Of a stretch of 38,078 bases of DNA, positions 14,459 through 23,553 are shown piece after piece. The DNA comes from Bacillota bacterium (lineage in GTDB: Bacteria; Bacillota; Clostridia; Oscillospirales; Acutalibacteraceae): contig JAEWYE010000061.1 of the NCBI GenBank assembly GCA_023458755.1, forward strand, positions 1 to 38,078, read 5' to 3'. Below the pieces are notes generated by a model, which had not been told where the DNA came from, did no database searches, and saw only the letters and a program-made list of their open reading frames with translations. How positions within the stretch are numbered: position 1 is the stretch's first letter; each line of letters opens with the position of its first letter. The translations under genes and the position numbers were made by a program.

Positions 14459-15792
14459 TTCTCATTTTTAAAAGTTCCCGCCAATGCTAAAAGAGCATCT
14501 TTTTCGTTTGGACAGTTTTCTTTCATGACTGACACCAGAAGCTGCTGCAATACAGCTCCGATTTGCGTACCTTCGGCAAATCCAATCTGAATCAGGTCAT
14601 TGCCGTTTACTGCCAGATTCTTTAAAGCGAAACATTGTCCTTGCGCAAGAATTTCGTTCAGCATCTGTTCCATGTCGCCTAAATACTGCAAATAGTCAAA
14701 GGCTTTTGGTGCATGAGCTTTTGTATCTGCGGCCTGAACGAGCAGAAGATGGCGAAAGGTTTGTTCCCCTAACTTATTCAGCCAGGTCTTTATCCACTTT
14801 GCCGTACACTGCAGCGGTAAATCATGGTAGTTTACCAGCGCTGTCACTTGACCTATGGTAGTATTATCCAGACGTAGCCGCTTTAATATAGTTTTTGCAA
14901 TTTCCGCGCCCCTTTGCGGATGGCCGTAAAAATGTCCGATGCCTTTTTCGTCCCGCGTATAGCAGTCCGGTTTTCCAATATCATGCAGGAGCATGGCAAG
15001 TCGGAGTACAGCTTCCGGTTTAATCGCGGAAACGCTGTGAATCACATGTTCCCAAACGTCGTAAATATGATACGAGTTGTGCTGCTCAAAGCCGATCATT
15101 GGCAAAAGTTCGGGCAGAAACTGACCGAAAACTTCGGGGTACTGCCGAAGCATTTGCTCCGCGTTTTTACCGCAGATCAACTTTAACAGTTCGCTGGAAA
15201 GCCGCTCCGCCGCAATATTGATCAGCAATTCCTTCTTTGCTTTAATACTTTTTGAAGTAGTCGAATCGATTTCGAAACCAAGTACGGAAGCGAACCGCAG
15301 AGCACGTAAAATGCGAAGACCGTCCTCTTCAAAACGCTTGTCCGGTTCTCCAACGCAGCGAATAATTTTATCCTGCATATCTTTCTGACCGCCGAAATAG
15401 TCAATGATGCCGCCCTTTTCGTGGTACGCGAGCGCGTTTACAGTAAAATCCCTGCGGGCTAAATCCTCTTTTAGGCTGCGGGTAAAGGTTACGCTGTCCG
15501 GGTGGCGGTTGTCAGAGTAGGTACCGTCTATTCGATAGGTGGTGATTTCCAGAGGCATTCCATCAATCAGCGCAGTTACCGTGCCATGCTTCAGCCCGGT
15601 TTCAATCAGCTTGCATCCGGTAAGTGCCTGCTCCGTTTCCTGCGGTAGGGCAGAGGTGGTAATATCCCAGTCTTTTGGAACAGAACCCAAGATACTGTCA
15701 CGCACACATCCGCCGACAATATATGCCTCATAACCGCTTTCATTTAATTTTGAGAGAACAAACTTGACCGGTTCCGGCAATTCAATTTTCAC
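14455..15792 (-). CDS. cca: CCA tRNA nucleotidyltransferase with HD domain
   Basis: 445 residues. The head/neck (1-200) has GGCVRD (27-32) and DWDITT (41-46) with metal-binding D41 and D43, RRDFTVNALAY, and RFEEDGLRILRALRFAS. An HD phosphohydrolase-type domain follows with LAMLLHDIGKPDCYTR near 265 and H.YGHPQRGAEIA, as in class II CCA enzymes of Gram-positives and E. coli. It adds or repairs the 3'-CCA of tRNAs. Start GTG 15792, with GGGGTG upstream. First gene of a minus-strand group with the glycosylase (4-bp overlap) and the amylase gene. Confidence 0.95.
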   Translation of the reverse strand: MKIELPEPVKFVLSKLNESGYEAYIVGGCVRDSILGSVPKDWDITTSALPQETEQALTGCKLIETGLKHGTVTALIDGMPLEITTYRIDGTYSDNRHPDSVTFTRSLKEDLARRDFTVNALAYHEKGGIIDYFGGQKDMQDKIIRCVGEPDKRFEEDGLRILRALRFASVLGFEIDSTTSKSIKAKKELLINIAAERLSSELLKLICGKNAEQMLRQYPEVFGQFLPELLPMIGFEQHNSYHIYDVWEHVIHSVSAIKPEAVLRLAMLLHDIGKPDCYTRDEKGIGHFYGHPQRGAEIAKTILKRLRLDNTTIGQVTALVNYHDLPLQCTAKWIKTWLNKLGEQTFRHLLLVQAADTKAHAPKAFDYLQYLGDMEQMLNEILAQGQCFALKNLAVNGNDLIQIGFAEGTQIGAVLQQLLVSVMKENCPNEKDALLALAGTFKNEK

Positions 15793-15950
15793 GGTGTCAC
15801 CCCGCTTCCGAAATTTTTAACGTGTTTCTTTATTTTATTATTATACTAAAATCTAATTAAAAAGTATACAAGTTAATGAGAATCAAATCTATACTTTATC
15901 AGAAATTCTTATTCTATACTATTTTTGATTGGAAAAGAGTTTGATTATGT

Positions 15951-15985
15951 AAAAAAGGAGGCTGCCTGATGAATGGGCAACCTCC
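15951..15985 (-). terminator. Terminator of the DUF4489-like gene
   Basis: On the minus strand GGAGGTTGCCC (15985-15975) pairs with GGCAGCCTCC (15966-15957), followed by six T (15956-15951). It separates this gene from cca. Confidence 0.8.
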
Positions 15986-16038
15986 GATTTTTTATCTTTC
16001 CGCTTGCAGTATATAACATTTATGGCTGTTAAACATAC

Positions 16039-16542
16039 TCACTCTTTTACTGCCAGTACGCTTAGAACAGCGTTGCCTACAGATGCACCCGGTGTAATGT
16101 CAATAATGGAGTTCGTTGACAACTGTACGGAGTAAGTGTAGAAGCCTGGTACAACATCCGCGTCAAAGAACTGGAAGCTGAATGCTTCTCCTTCCAATAC
16201 TTCCACAAGTGTTGAGAATGTGTACGTGGCACCTACATTCACCGGCGCGCCGCTGTTGAGAGAACGTGTAATTTCAAAGTTCAGTGTTACGGAAACACCC
16301 AAAGGCAGGTTAATGATACTGGTAAAATTCAAAAGGTTGTTTGTGCTCCCTCTAAAATCCCGAGTATCAATGCTGGTAGAAACCACATTAAGTGGGGATG
16401 CAAATAATGTGGTGATAATCGGCAGCGGTCCTGTGCCGCCGCTGGAGGCGTTTAATGCGACATGTCTTTCTTCGTGGTGTTCAATGCTTTCAGGAAGCAG
16501 AAACGGACTGAAAGTGGGGTTTCGGAAATCGCGATAACTCAT
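16039..16542 (-). CDS. DUF4489-like protein, probable spore-surface component
   Basis: 167 residues from ATG 16542, with AGGTGG 5 nt upstream; the GTG at 16551 overlaps that site. No signal peptide or membrane segment. The body is a predicted beta-sandwich with regularly spaced strands: NLLNFTSIIN, VSVTLNFEITR, ATYTFSTLVEV, AFSFQFFDAD and YTYSVQLST, ending NAVLSVLAV. This strand order resembles DUF4489 proteins of Clostridia, which often occur with spore or surface proteins. A sigmaK-like promoter upstream (16586-16613) supports late mother-cell expression. Family assignment is by pattern only and the function is unknown. Confidence 0.6.
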   Translation of the reverse strand: MSYRDFRNPTFSPFLLPESIEHHEERHVALNASSGGTGPLPIITTLFASPLNVVSTSIDTRDFRGSTNNLLNFTSIINLPLGVSVTLNFEITRSLNSGAPVNVGATYTFSTLVEVLEGEAFSFQFFDADVVPGFYTYSVQLSTNSIIDITPGASVGNAVLSVLAVKE

Positions 16543-16585
16543 ATAATCCACCTATCATAAATATTTAAAGAACGTCCTTCGCTTC

Positions 16586-16613
16586 TATAATATGAAGCTT
16601 GGACATTTTGTGT
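16586..16613 (-). promoter_or_regulatory. SigmaK-like promoter
   Basis: On the minus strand AC (16613-16612), 17-bp spacer, CATATTATA (16594-16586), matching the AC / CATANNNTA consensus of sigmaK. It lies 44 bp before the ATG at 16542. No good sigmaA promoter is seen there. Confidence 0.5.
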
Positions 16614-16960
16614 ACATGCATTCTAAAAATGCCTGCATCTGTTTGGTAAATGCGGAATTACTGGGAACAATTGCATAATGTCTGCTGAACAAATCAATAA
16701 TTTAAAAATTGAACCAAATTTTAGAACGTTTTCAGTTGATTCAACTATTGCGCGCTTTTTTACAAAAAGCTTGCATTTGTGCAAATAATAGAATCATGAA
16801 TTCTTTGGTTCCCTCGTAATATCTCTTTAATATTCTTGTATGCGAATTATTCAGAAAGCATTACATATGTGAACGCGAAAACCGCAGCTATTATTTGCAA
16901 GCAGTTGATTTGTGGAAGAAGGTTCTTTGGGATATTCACAATATATTCATAGATTATTCA
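16614..16960. other. AT-rich intergenic stretch, no gene seen
   Basis: Contains stop codons in all frames and only short dyads (for example GCATT-CTAAA-AATGC near 16619-16633). It separates the divergently transcribed DUF4489-like gene and marR. Nothing further can be supported. Confidence 0.6.
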
Positions 16961-16988
16961 TTGACAAATTCGGTTCAATCTCTATAAT
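16961..16988 (+). promoter_or_regulatory. marR-ABC exporter promoter
   Basis: TTGACA (16961-16966), 16-bp spacer, TATAAT (16983-16988). The transcript start falls just before the palindrome at 17003. Confidence 0.7.
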
Positions 16989-17002
16989 ATATTGTTAATG
17001 AG

Positions 17003-17024
17003 GTTAATTATTAATATAATTAAC
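17003..17024 (+). promoter_or_regulatory. Probable MarR operator
   Basis: Perfect inverted repeat: GTTAATTAT (17003-17011) and ATAATTAAC (17016-17024) around TAAT. It is AT-rich, about 22 bp, and sits immediately downstream of the -10, where MarR-family repressors usually bind to control their own operon. Confidence 0.65.
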
Positions 17025-17097
17025 AATCAATAAAAATGCATGATAATGTAAGCAAAATTTATGTAATTTCACGAAAGCTAAGAAAGGAGGAGGACAC

Positions 17098-17583
17098 TTG
17101 GATAATAATCAACGCGATCAACTGTTTGAAGTTCTCAACCGATTAAAAAAAATAAGGCATTCAACGTCTGCGTTTGAAGGTTTGCCGCAGGGGGAGTTTT
17201 TTATGCTGCATACAATTGCCCGATGCATTAAAGAAAAGCAGGATACAGAAGATGACTCCGGTATTAAGGTGTCTGTGCTAAGTTTGTACTTGCATATGTC
17301 AAAACCCGCAGTATCCCAGATGCTGAATTCATTGGAAAGCAAGGGTTTAATTGAGCGCAGGGTAGCAAAAAATGACCGCCGGCTTGTTTTAGTCAGTCTA
17401 ACAGCAGACGGAAACGCTTTAATGGAAGAAAATCATAAAAAATTAGTGGAAACGGTTGATGATCTCATTCAAAAATTCGGAGAGTCAGACACAAAAACTT
17501 TGATTTCACTTTTAAATAAACTTTATGACATACTGGAAAGTATGCATTCTGCCAATCATTCAAATCCAAATAAAAATAGTTGA
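17098..17583 (+). CDS. MarR-family transcriptional regulator
   Basis: 161 residues from TTG 17098, fixed by AAAGGAGGAGG directly upstream. Winged helix at about 55-100: IKVSVLSLYLHMSKPAVSQM (recognition helix), LNSLESKGLIERR, then the wing KNDRRLVLVSLTADG. N- and C-terminal helices form the dimer interface. It is 66 bp before the ABC exporter genes and preceded by a perfect palindrome, so ligand-relieved repression of the exporter operon is likely; the ligand is unknown. Confidence 0.92.
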   Translation: MDNNQRDQLFEVLNRLKKIRHSTSAFEGLPQGEFFMLHTIARCIKEKQDTEDDSGIKVSVLSLYLHMSKPAVSQMLNSLESKGLIERRVAKNDRRLVLVSLTADGNALMEENHKKLVETVDDLIQKFGESDTKTLISLLNKLYDILESMHSANHSNPNKNS

Positions 17584-17649
17584 AAGTTTTCCTATTAAAA
17601 TTCTGTAAGGATGTTCTATGTATTCTAGTTTGAAAGGAAGAAACATTAC

Positions 17650-19902
17650 ATGACAAAATTGGCAAAATACCTGAAACCGTTTGTGATCATGCTGTTGTTG
17701 GCGGTTGTTCTGCTTTTTGGGCAGGCCATGTGTGACCTGAATCTGCCGAATTATATGTCCGATATCGTTAACGTTGGCATTCAGCAATACGGTATTGAAA
17801 ACGCCGCTCCAGAGGCTATCAGCGCAAAGGGTCTTACCCTTATGAAGACATTTATGACGGATGCGCAAAAGAAAGAAATCGAAAATAATTATACGCTGCT
17901 TTCGACGAAAGATACCGGAAGCAAGCATGATGACTATGTCAAGCAATATTCCTTGTTGAAAACTGAGGATATTTATGTTTTGAAGTCCGTCGATTCCGAT
18001 ACGCTTCAGGACCTCGATAATATCTTCGGCGAAAGCACATGGACGTTTATTAATACCATGAAGGAGTTTTCAAAACAGAGCGGTCAGGGAATGCAAATGC
18101 CCGCTTCCGGCAGTTCGTCTTCAACTGACATCTCCAGTGTTGACTTTTCCAAGCTGTATCAGTTACAGCCCATGCTGAATCGCATTCCCGTGCAAACCAT
18201 TGAAAAAGCACGCGAAGATGCAAAGAAAAATTCCGGCTCCATCTTATTGCAGAGCGGTACCGCCATGACAAAGAACTTTTATAAAGAGCTTGGCATGGAT
18301 ATTGGTGCTATTCAGCGCAACTACATTTTTAAAGTCGGATTCCTCATGCTGCTTATCGCATTCGGCGGAGGTATTGCGGCCATTTCGGTAGGCTTTTTAT
18401 CGGCAAAAATCGCGGCGGGTGTCTCACGCAATCTGCGCCATGACCTTTTTCGCAAGGTCAGCGATTTTTCGCACAATGAGTTTGACCACTTCTCTACATC
18501 TTCTTTGATTACCAGAACCACAAATGACGTTACGCAGGTGCAAATGCTGCTTATTATGGGTGTCCGCATTATCTGCTATGCACCAATTATCGGGGTCGGC
18601 GGTGTTATTATGGCACTGCGCAAAAGCAGCTCTATGAGTTGGGTAATTGCACTGGCCTGTATCATACTTATCGGTATTATTCTGGTTGTGTATTTTGTTG
18701 CGGTCCCGAAGTTTAAGATGATTCAAAAATTACTGGACCGTTTAAATCTGGTGTCCCGTGAAAACCTAAACGGCCTTATGGTAATCCGTGCGTTTGGCAC
18801 ACAGAAGTTTGAAACGGAACGTTTTGATAAGGCGAATAAGGATTTGACCAATGTCAATTTGTTTGTCAGCCGCATCATGGTATTTATGATGCCTCTTATG
18901 ATGTTGATATTCAACGGTGTCTCCGTTCTCATTGTTTGGGTAGGTGCACATCAGATTGCATCCTCCTCCATGCAGGTCGGTGATATGATGGCGTTCATGC
19001 AGTATGCCATGCAGATTATTATGAGCTTCCTGATGATTTCCATCATGTTTATCATGGTTCCCCGCGCGGCAGTTTCCGCCAACCGAATTCAGGAAGTACT
19101 TTCGGCAGAGCCGTCTATCGTCGATCCGGAACAGTCACAGGAGTTCAAAAAAGACAAAACCGGCTATGTTGAATTTAAAAATGTCAGCTTCCGCTATCAC
19201 GGTGCGGAAGAGGATGTTCTGCAGAATATCACCTTTACTGCGAAACCCGGGCAGACAACCGCTTTTATTGGTTCAACCGGTTCCGGTAAATCAACTCTGA
19301 TTAATTTAATTCCGCGTTTCTATGATGTAACAGCAGGCGAAATTGACGTTAACGGAGTAAATGTAAAAGATGTTACACAGCACGATCTGCATAATCAAAT
19401 CGGTTATGTGCCGCAGAAGGGTGTCTTGATTTCCGGTACGATTGCGTCCAATTTACGGTATGGCGACGAACATGCCAGTGAAGAAGATTTGAAAGCTGCG
19501 GCTTCCATCGCGCAGGCAATGGAGTTTATCAGCCAAAAAGAAGAAGGCTTTAACAGCTCGATTGCGGAGGGTGGTTCCAATGTTTCGGGCGGTCAGAAGC
19601 AAAGGCTTTCCATTGCGCGCGCAATGGTGAAAAAACCGGCTATCTATATCTTTGACGACAGTTTTTCCGCACTCGACTTTAAAACAGATGCTGCACTGCG
19701 CCATGCCCTTAAGGAGCAAACCGGCGAAAGCACGGTGCTTATCGTTGCACAGCGTGTCAGCACCATTATGAACGCAGAACAAATCATAGTACTGGATGAA
19801 GGCAAAGTTGTCGGTATGGGTACTCATAAAGAACTTCTCAAGAATTGCCCTGCTTACTTCGAGATTGCTTCCTCACAGCTCTCAAAGGAGGAATTGGAAT
19901 GA
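17650..19902 (+). CDS. Heterodimeric ABC exporter subunit with degenerate ATP site
   Basis: 750 residues. TM1 (about 10-30) is followed by a long extracytoplasmic loop (about 35-220) before TM2, then five more helices to about 490, and an NBD from about 505. Walker A GSTGSGKST (about 541), signature VSGGQKQR (about 642), Walker B IYIFDDSFSALD (about 663). The Walker B catalytic Glu is Asp and the switch His is Gln (IVAQRVSTI), marking a non-hydrolytic site, as in TM287 or LmrC-type subunits. ATG follows GAAAGGAAG. Its stop overlaps the start of the partner gene by ATGA, so the two are coupled. Likely a multidrug or lipid exporter under the upstream MarR. Confidence 0.93.
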   Translation: MTKLAKYLKPFVIMLLLAVVLLFGQAMCDLNLPNYMSDIVNVGIQQYGIENAAPEAISAKGLTLMKTFMTDAQKKEIENNYTLLSTKDTGSKHDDYVKQYSLLKTEDIYVLKSVDSDTLQDLDNIFGESTWTFINTMKEFSKQSGQGMQMPASGSSSSTDISSVDFSKLYQLQPMLNRIPVQTIEKAREDAKKNSGSILLQSGTAMTKNFYKELGMDIGAIQRNYIFKVGFLMLLIAFGGGIAAISVGFLSAKIAAGVSRNLRHDLFRKVSDFSHNEFDHFSTSSLITRTTNDVTQVQMLLIMGVRIICYAPIIGVGGVIMALRKSSSMSWVIALACIILIGIILVVYFVAVPKFKMIQKLLDRLNLVSRENLNGLMVIRAFGTQKFETERFDKANKDLTNVNLFVSRIMVFMMPLMMLIFNGVSVLIVWVGAHQIASSSMQVGDMMAFMQYAMQIIMSFLMISIMFIMVPRAAVSANRIQEVLSAEPSIVDPEQSQEFKKDKTGYVEFKNVSFRYHGAEEDVLQNITFTAKPGQTTAFIGSTGSGKSTLINLIPRFYDVTAGEIDVNGVNVKDVTQHDLHNQIGYVPQKGVLISGTIASNLRYGDEHASEEDLKAAASIAQAMEFISQKEEGFNSSIAEGGSNVSGGQKQRLSIARAMVKKPAIYIFDDSFSALDFKTDAALRHALKEQTGESTVLIVAQRVSTIMNAEQIIVLDEGKVVGMGTHKELLKNCPAYFEIASSQLSKEELE

Positions 19903-21824
19903 AGAAAGTATCGGAAAGTAAATTTCAGCGCCGTCCCATGAGAGGCCCCGGCGGAGGTCATGGCCCGGGCGGCGGTATGGTAGTGACCGGTGAGAAAGCA
20001 AAGGATTTCAAAGGCACTTTTCGTAAGCTGGCGAAACTTCTGAGCCAATATAAAATATCACTTATCATTGTTTTCGTTTTTGCAATTGCATCCACTATTT
20101 TCACAATTGTCGGACCTAAAATCCTCGGTCAGGCCACCACAAAGCTGTTTGAAGGCATTATGGATATGGTCATGGGCACAGGTAAGGGTGTTGACTTCGC
20201 AAGCATAAGTGTCATACTTCTACAGTTGATCGGCCTTTATATCGTCAGTGCAATTTTCTCCTACATTCAGGGGTATATTATGACGGGAATTTCCATGAAG
20301 GTAACCTACAAGCTGCGCCAGGATATTGCGGCAAAGGTGCACAAACTGCCGTTCAGCTACTATGATACTACCAGCAACGGCGAGGTGCTTTCCCATATTA
20401 CAAATGATGTGGAAGCGATTAACCAAAGTCTGAATCAGAGCGCAACACAGATTATCACCTCTGTTACCATGATTATCGGTATTTTGGCGATGATGTTCTC
20501 TATCAGTTGGCAGATGACATTGGTCGCACTGCTGATTTTGCCGATTTCTATGCTTATTATTTCGGCAATCGTGAAAAAATCGCAGAAACATTTTGCGGCG
20601 CAGCAGGAATATCTCGGCCATGTAAACGGTCATGTGGAAGAAATGTATGCGGGTCATACCGTCGTTAAGGCATTTAATCACGAAGCGGAATCTGCCAAAA
20701 CGTTTGACGAATACAACAATACCCTGTATTCATCTGCATGGAAAAGCCAGTTCCTTTCCGGCCTTATGATGCCAATCATGAATTTCATCGGCAATTTGGG
20801 CTATGTTGTAATCTGTATTTTAGGCGGCTATTTTGCGGTGAACGGCAAGATCTCCGTCGGCGATATTCAGGCGTTCATTCAATACGTCCGCCAGTTTACG
20901 CAGCCGATTTCACAGGTAGCCAACATTTCAAACATTCTGCAGCAGACGGTTGCCGCGGCAGAGCGTGTCTTTGAATTTTTGGAAGAAAAAGAAGAAGTAC
21001 CGGAGGCTGAACATCCTGTGCGCGTCAATCATGACGATTCTGTTCCGGATACCGACCTCAACGTGCATATTAAGGGCAGTGTCCAATTCGCGCATGTGCA
21101 TTTTGGCTATAACCCCGAGAAAATCATCATTAACGATTTCTGCGCCAATGTGAAACCCGGACAAAAAATCGCGATCGTCGGCCCAACCGGCGCGGGCAAA
21201 ACCACGATTGTCAAACTGCTGATGCGTTTTTACGATGTCAACGAGGGTGCAATTTTGGTGGACGGTTACGATATTCGCGATTTCTCCCGCAATGAGTTAC
21301 GCTCCTTGTTTGGAATGGTGCTTCAAGATACTTGGCTTTACAATGCGACAATTGCGGAGAATATCCGTTACGGCAAACTGGATGCCACAGATGAGGAAGT
21401 CATAGCGGCCGCAAAAGCGGCTCAGGTACACCACTTTGTGCGTACTTTACCGGATGGCTACAAAATGGTGCTGAATGAAGAAGCCAGCAACGTATCACAG
21501 GGGCAAAAACAGCTGCTGACCATCGCAAGGGCCATTCTTGCCGATCCGCAAATCCTTATTCTGGATGAAGCTACCAGCTCGGTTGATACCCGTACAGAGG
21601 TGCTGATTCAAAAGGCAATGGATAACCTGATGAAAGGCCGCACCAGTTTTGTCATCGCGCACCGTCTTTCCACAATCCGTAACGCGGATACCATTTTGGT
21701 TATGCGTGACGGTGATATTGTGGAACAAGGCAGCCACGATGAATTGCTTGCAAAGAACGGGTTCTATGCAAACCTGTACCGCAGTCAGTTTGAAGAAGCG
21801 GAAGAACTCCCGGCAAATGCATAA
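19899..21824 (+). CDS. Heterodimeric ABC exporter subunit with catalytic ATP site
   Basis: 641 residues from ATG 19899 (AAAGGAGG upstream; overlaps the previous stop). The N-terminus is a Gly/Pro/Arg-rich tail (RRPMRGPGGGHGPGGG, residues 11-26). Six TM helices at about 55-365; NBD with Walker A GPTGAGKTT (about 428), Q-loop LQDTWLY, signature VSQGQKQL (about 530), Walker B ILILDEATSSVD with the catalytic Glu, and H-loop VIAHRLSTI. It is therefore the hydrolytic partner of the degenerate subunit upstream. The operon ends with the terminator at 21831. Confidence 0.94.
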   Translation: MKKVSESKFQRRPMRGPGGGHGPGGGMVVTGEKAKDFKGTFRKLAKLLSQYKISLIIVFVFAIASTIFTIVGPKILGQATTKLFEGIMDMVMGTGKGVDFASISVILLQLIGLYIVSAIFSYIQGYIMTGISMKVTYKLRQDIAAKVHKLPFSYYDTTSNGEVLSHITNDVEAINQSLNQSATQIITSVTMIIGILAMMFSISWQMTLVALLILPISMLIISAIVKKSQKHFAAQQEYLGHVNGHVEEMYAGHTVVKAFNHEAESAKTFDEYNNTLYSSAWKSQFLSGLMMPIMNFIGNLGYVVICILGGYFAVNGKISVGDIQAFIQYVRQFTQPISQVANISNILQQTVAAAERVFEFLEEKEEVPEAEHPVRVNHDDSVPDTDLNVHIKGSVQFAHVHFGYNPEKIIINDFCANVKPGQKIAIVGPTGAGKTTIVKLLMRFYDVNEGAILVDGYDIRDFSRNELRSLFGMVLQDTWLYNATIAENIRYGKLDATDEEVIAAAKAAQVHHFVRTLPDGYKMVLNEEASNVSQGQKQLLTIARAILADPQILILDEATSSVDTRTEVLIQKAMDNLMKGRTSFVIAHRLSTIRNADTILVMRDGDIVEQGSHDELLAKNGFYANLYRSQFEEAEELPANA

Positions 21825-21830
21825 AAAAGA

Positions 21831-21866
21831 ACAGGCGGCAGGGCAAAAGCTCTGCTGTCTGTTTTC
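21831..21866 (+). terminator. Terminator of the ABC exporter operon
   Basis: 14-bp stem with G.T pairs (21831-21844 with 21849-21862), AAAA loop, then TTTTCG. Confidence 0.75.
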
Positions 21867-21887
21867 GTTCTGATTAGAATTTGAGTA

Positions 21888-21930
21888 TTGTCATGCTGTG
21901 TCAGGAAGTGTATAATAAATAATTATTTAT
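21888..21930 (+). promoter_or_regulatory. tetR promoter with overlapping palindromic operator
   Basis: TTGTCA (21888-21893), 17-bp spacer, TATAAT (21911-21916). A perfect 16-bp palindrome ATAAATAATTATTTAT (21915-21930) overlaps the end of the -10 and the transcript start, suggesting autoregulation. Confidence 0.6.
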
Positions 21931-21948
21931 CGTAATAGGAGGGTGTTC

Positions 21949-22539
21949 ATGTCAGACTCGGTTATTACCAAGAAAGCGCTTGCCGCTTCTATTAAAGAAT
22001 TGATGAAAAAAAAGGATCTGCAAAAGATTTCCGTGGCGGACATTGTGGACAACTGCGGACTGAACCGACAGACCTTTTATTATCATTTTCAAGATAAATT
22101 TGCTTTGGTCAATTGGATTTATTATTCTGAGGTGGCTTGTGCAATTACCCAAAACCGCACGTATTTGGACTGGAGCGATGCAGTCCTAAATGTGCTCAAT
22201 ATTATGAAAAATGAGCAGAGCTTTTATACGAATGCCTTGAATGTTACGGGGCAAAATGCTTTTCAGGAATACTTGTTTGATGTTACCAAGGATTTGCTCG
22301 CGGAAATAATCAATGTAATAGCGGAAGGTCAAAACATTGAAGAACAGGATATCAATTTCATAGCGGAATTTTATACCTATGGCCTTGTCGGCGTTGTTGT
22401 ACAGTGGGCACGCAAAGGGATGAAAGAGCCGCCGCAGGAAATCGTCGAACGCCTTTCGCATTTTATTGATGACAGCAAGCGATTTGCCGCCGCCCGCTAC
22501 TTTAAAGAACACGGTGAGCAGGGAAATATAAATTTATAA
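21949..22539 (+). CDS. TetR-family transcriptional regulator
   Basis: 196 residues from ATG 21949; AGGAGGG (21937-21943) excludes the earlier GTG and ATT codons. HTH at about 25-48: ISVADIVDNCGLNRQTFYYHF, a typical TetR recognition helix. The C-terminal ligand/dimer domain (about 70-190) looks like the TetR_C_8 type found in DhaS-like regulators, with FIAEFYTYGLVGVVVQW. It lies beside the divergent pair 23553 (minus) and YhgE (plus), and TetR regulators commonly control YhgE/Pip genes, so that is the likely target together with its own promoter. Confidence 0.9.
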   Translation: MSDSVITKKALAASIKELMKKKDLQKISVADIVDNCGLNRQTFYYHFQDKFALVNWIYYSEVACAITQNRTYLDWSDAVLNVLNIMKNEQSFYTNALNVTGQNAFQEYLFDVTKDLLAEIINVIAEGQNIEEQDINFIAEFYTYGLVGVVVQWARKGMKEPPQEIVERLSHFIDDSKRFAAARYFKEHGEQGNINL

Positions 22540-22544
22540 CGAAC

Positions 22545-22583
22545 AAAAAACTCTTCCGCACAGTACAAGCGGAAGAGTTTTTT
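22545..22583. terminator. Bidirectional terminator between tetR and the radical-SAM-like gene
   Basis: Perfect 15-bp stem, AAAAAACTCTTCCGC (22545-22559) with GCGGAAGAGTTTTTT (22569-22583). Confidence 0.88.
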
Positions 22584-22605
22584 GATTCTATTGACTTTTG
22601 ATTGT

Positions 22606-23553
22606 TTACCCGTTTAAGTTGTTAGTGGGAAATTGATAATGTGCTTTTAAGGTTTCACCGAATGAGATACAGCATCTGCCGCCAATGGAAAAATGCGAAA
22701 GATAATGTGCGTCACTTTTGGGGGTTGCCAGCCAAATAGGCTTTCCAATGCCGATCAGCGGATTTTTGCTGGAATCCATGGAACCCGGGTCATTGCTTTC
22801 TTCATAATCATACCAGCCGAAACTGCATCCCTGCGCAATCATGCAGTCTACAAACCCGCTGTTAAAACAAAACGGAGACTGCTCTTTGGCTACAAAAAAG
22901 CCATATAGGCAGCGATGGCGCTTTAGCAGCTCAAAAACGTCTGCTTTGCCGCTGCAAAGTTCGGTTGGTTCGGTGCTGTCTTCAATCGCGACGGCTAATA
23001 TAATATTGCCTGTGCTTACAATTTCATCAGCCAGTTGGTCATCAATTTCCTGACCGCTGGTATGAATGTAAAACACGCAGTCGCTGTGATTTCGGCAAAC
23101 GTTCAGCATAGCTTCTTTCTGCCGGAAAGGCTCGTCTCCGCTTATTACAAAAAAGTAAGCGCCTGCGTTTACCCCACGTTCCACCATGTTGTTCAGCGCG
23201 TTTAGCGTAGGTATTTGATATTCACAGTCTGTTACCGATTTTATATTGCCCAGCTCTTTATTGGGAAATAAAATCAAGCGGTTGCAGCATAAATTGGCCG
23301 CAGTTCTTTTAAGCAGGGAATTGTCAACGGATGCCGTCACTTTTGTTACCAGCCTGCAGAAAGAGCTTTTGGGATTATCCGCTTCACGGCGGATTTTTTT
23401 AATGGTTCTCTCATCAAATATATCGGTTATAAAATGCTCAAAAAGATCAACGGTATTACGAATACTTCGATTCGCATCATTTTTGATTCCTTTTAACGCA
23501 ATACCTATGGTTGCGCTCAGTGCTGCCCGCTTCATAACATTTTCCAGTGTCAT
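22606..23553 (-). CDS. Radical-SAM-fold protein lacking the cluster-binding cysteines
   Basis: 315 residues from ATG 23553 (AGGG 8 nt upstream; the GTG at 23562 overlaps it). The central part follows a clostridial radical SAM family: AYFFVISGDEPFRQKEAMLN matches the usual Y.Y.ISGGEPL..K..., and CRNHSDCVFYIHTSGQEID matches C..HPDC.F...TNGT.ID; FGWYDYEESND resembles the family's FAWYFHY segment. The place where the family has CxxxCxxC reads NLCCNRLILFPNKELGN, so no canonical 4Fe-4S site exists. The protein is also shorter than usual (about 450). It is either a non-catalytic descendant or a pseudoenzyme. It is divergent from YhgE and shares a terminator with tetR. Confidence 0.6.
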   Translation of the reverse strand: MTLENVMKRAALSATIGIALKGIKNDANRSIRNTVDLFEHFITDIFDERTIKKIRREADNPKSSFCRLVTKVTASVDNSLLKRTAANLCCNRLILFPNKELGNIKSVTDCEYQIPTLNALNNMVERGVNAGAYFFVISGDEPFRQKEAMLNVCRNHSDCVFYIHTSGQEIDDQLADEIVSTGNIILAVAIEDSTEPTELCSGKADVFELLKRHRCLYGFFVAKEQSPFCFNSGFVDCMIAQGCSFGWYDYEESNDPGSMDSSKNPLIGIGKPIWLATPKSDAHYLSHFSIGGRCCISFGETLKAHYQFPTNNLNG

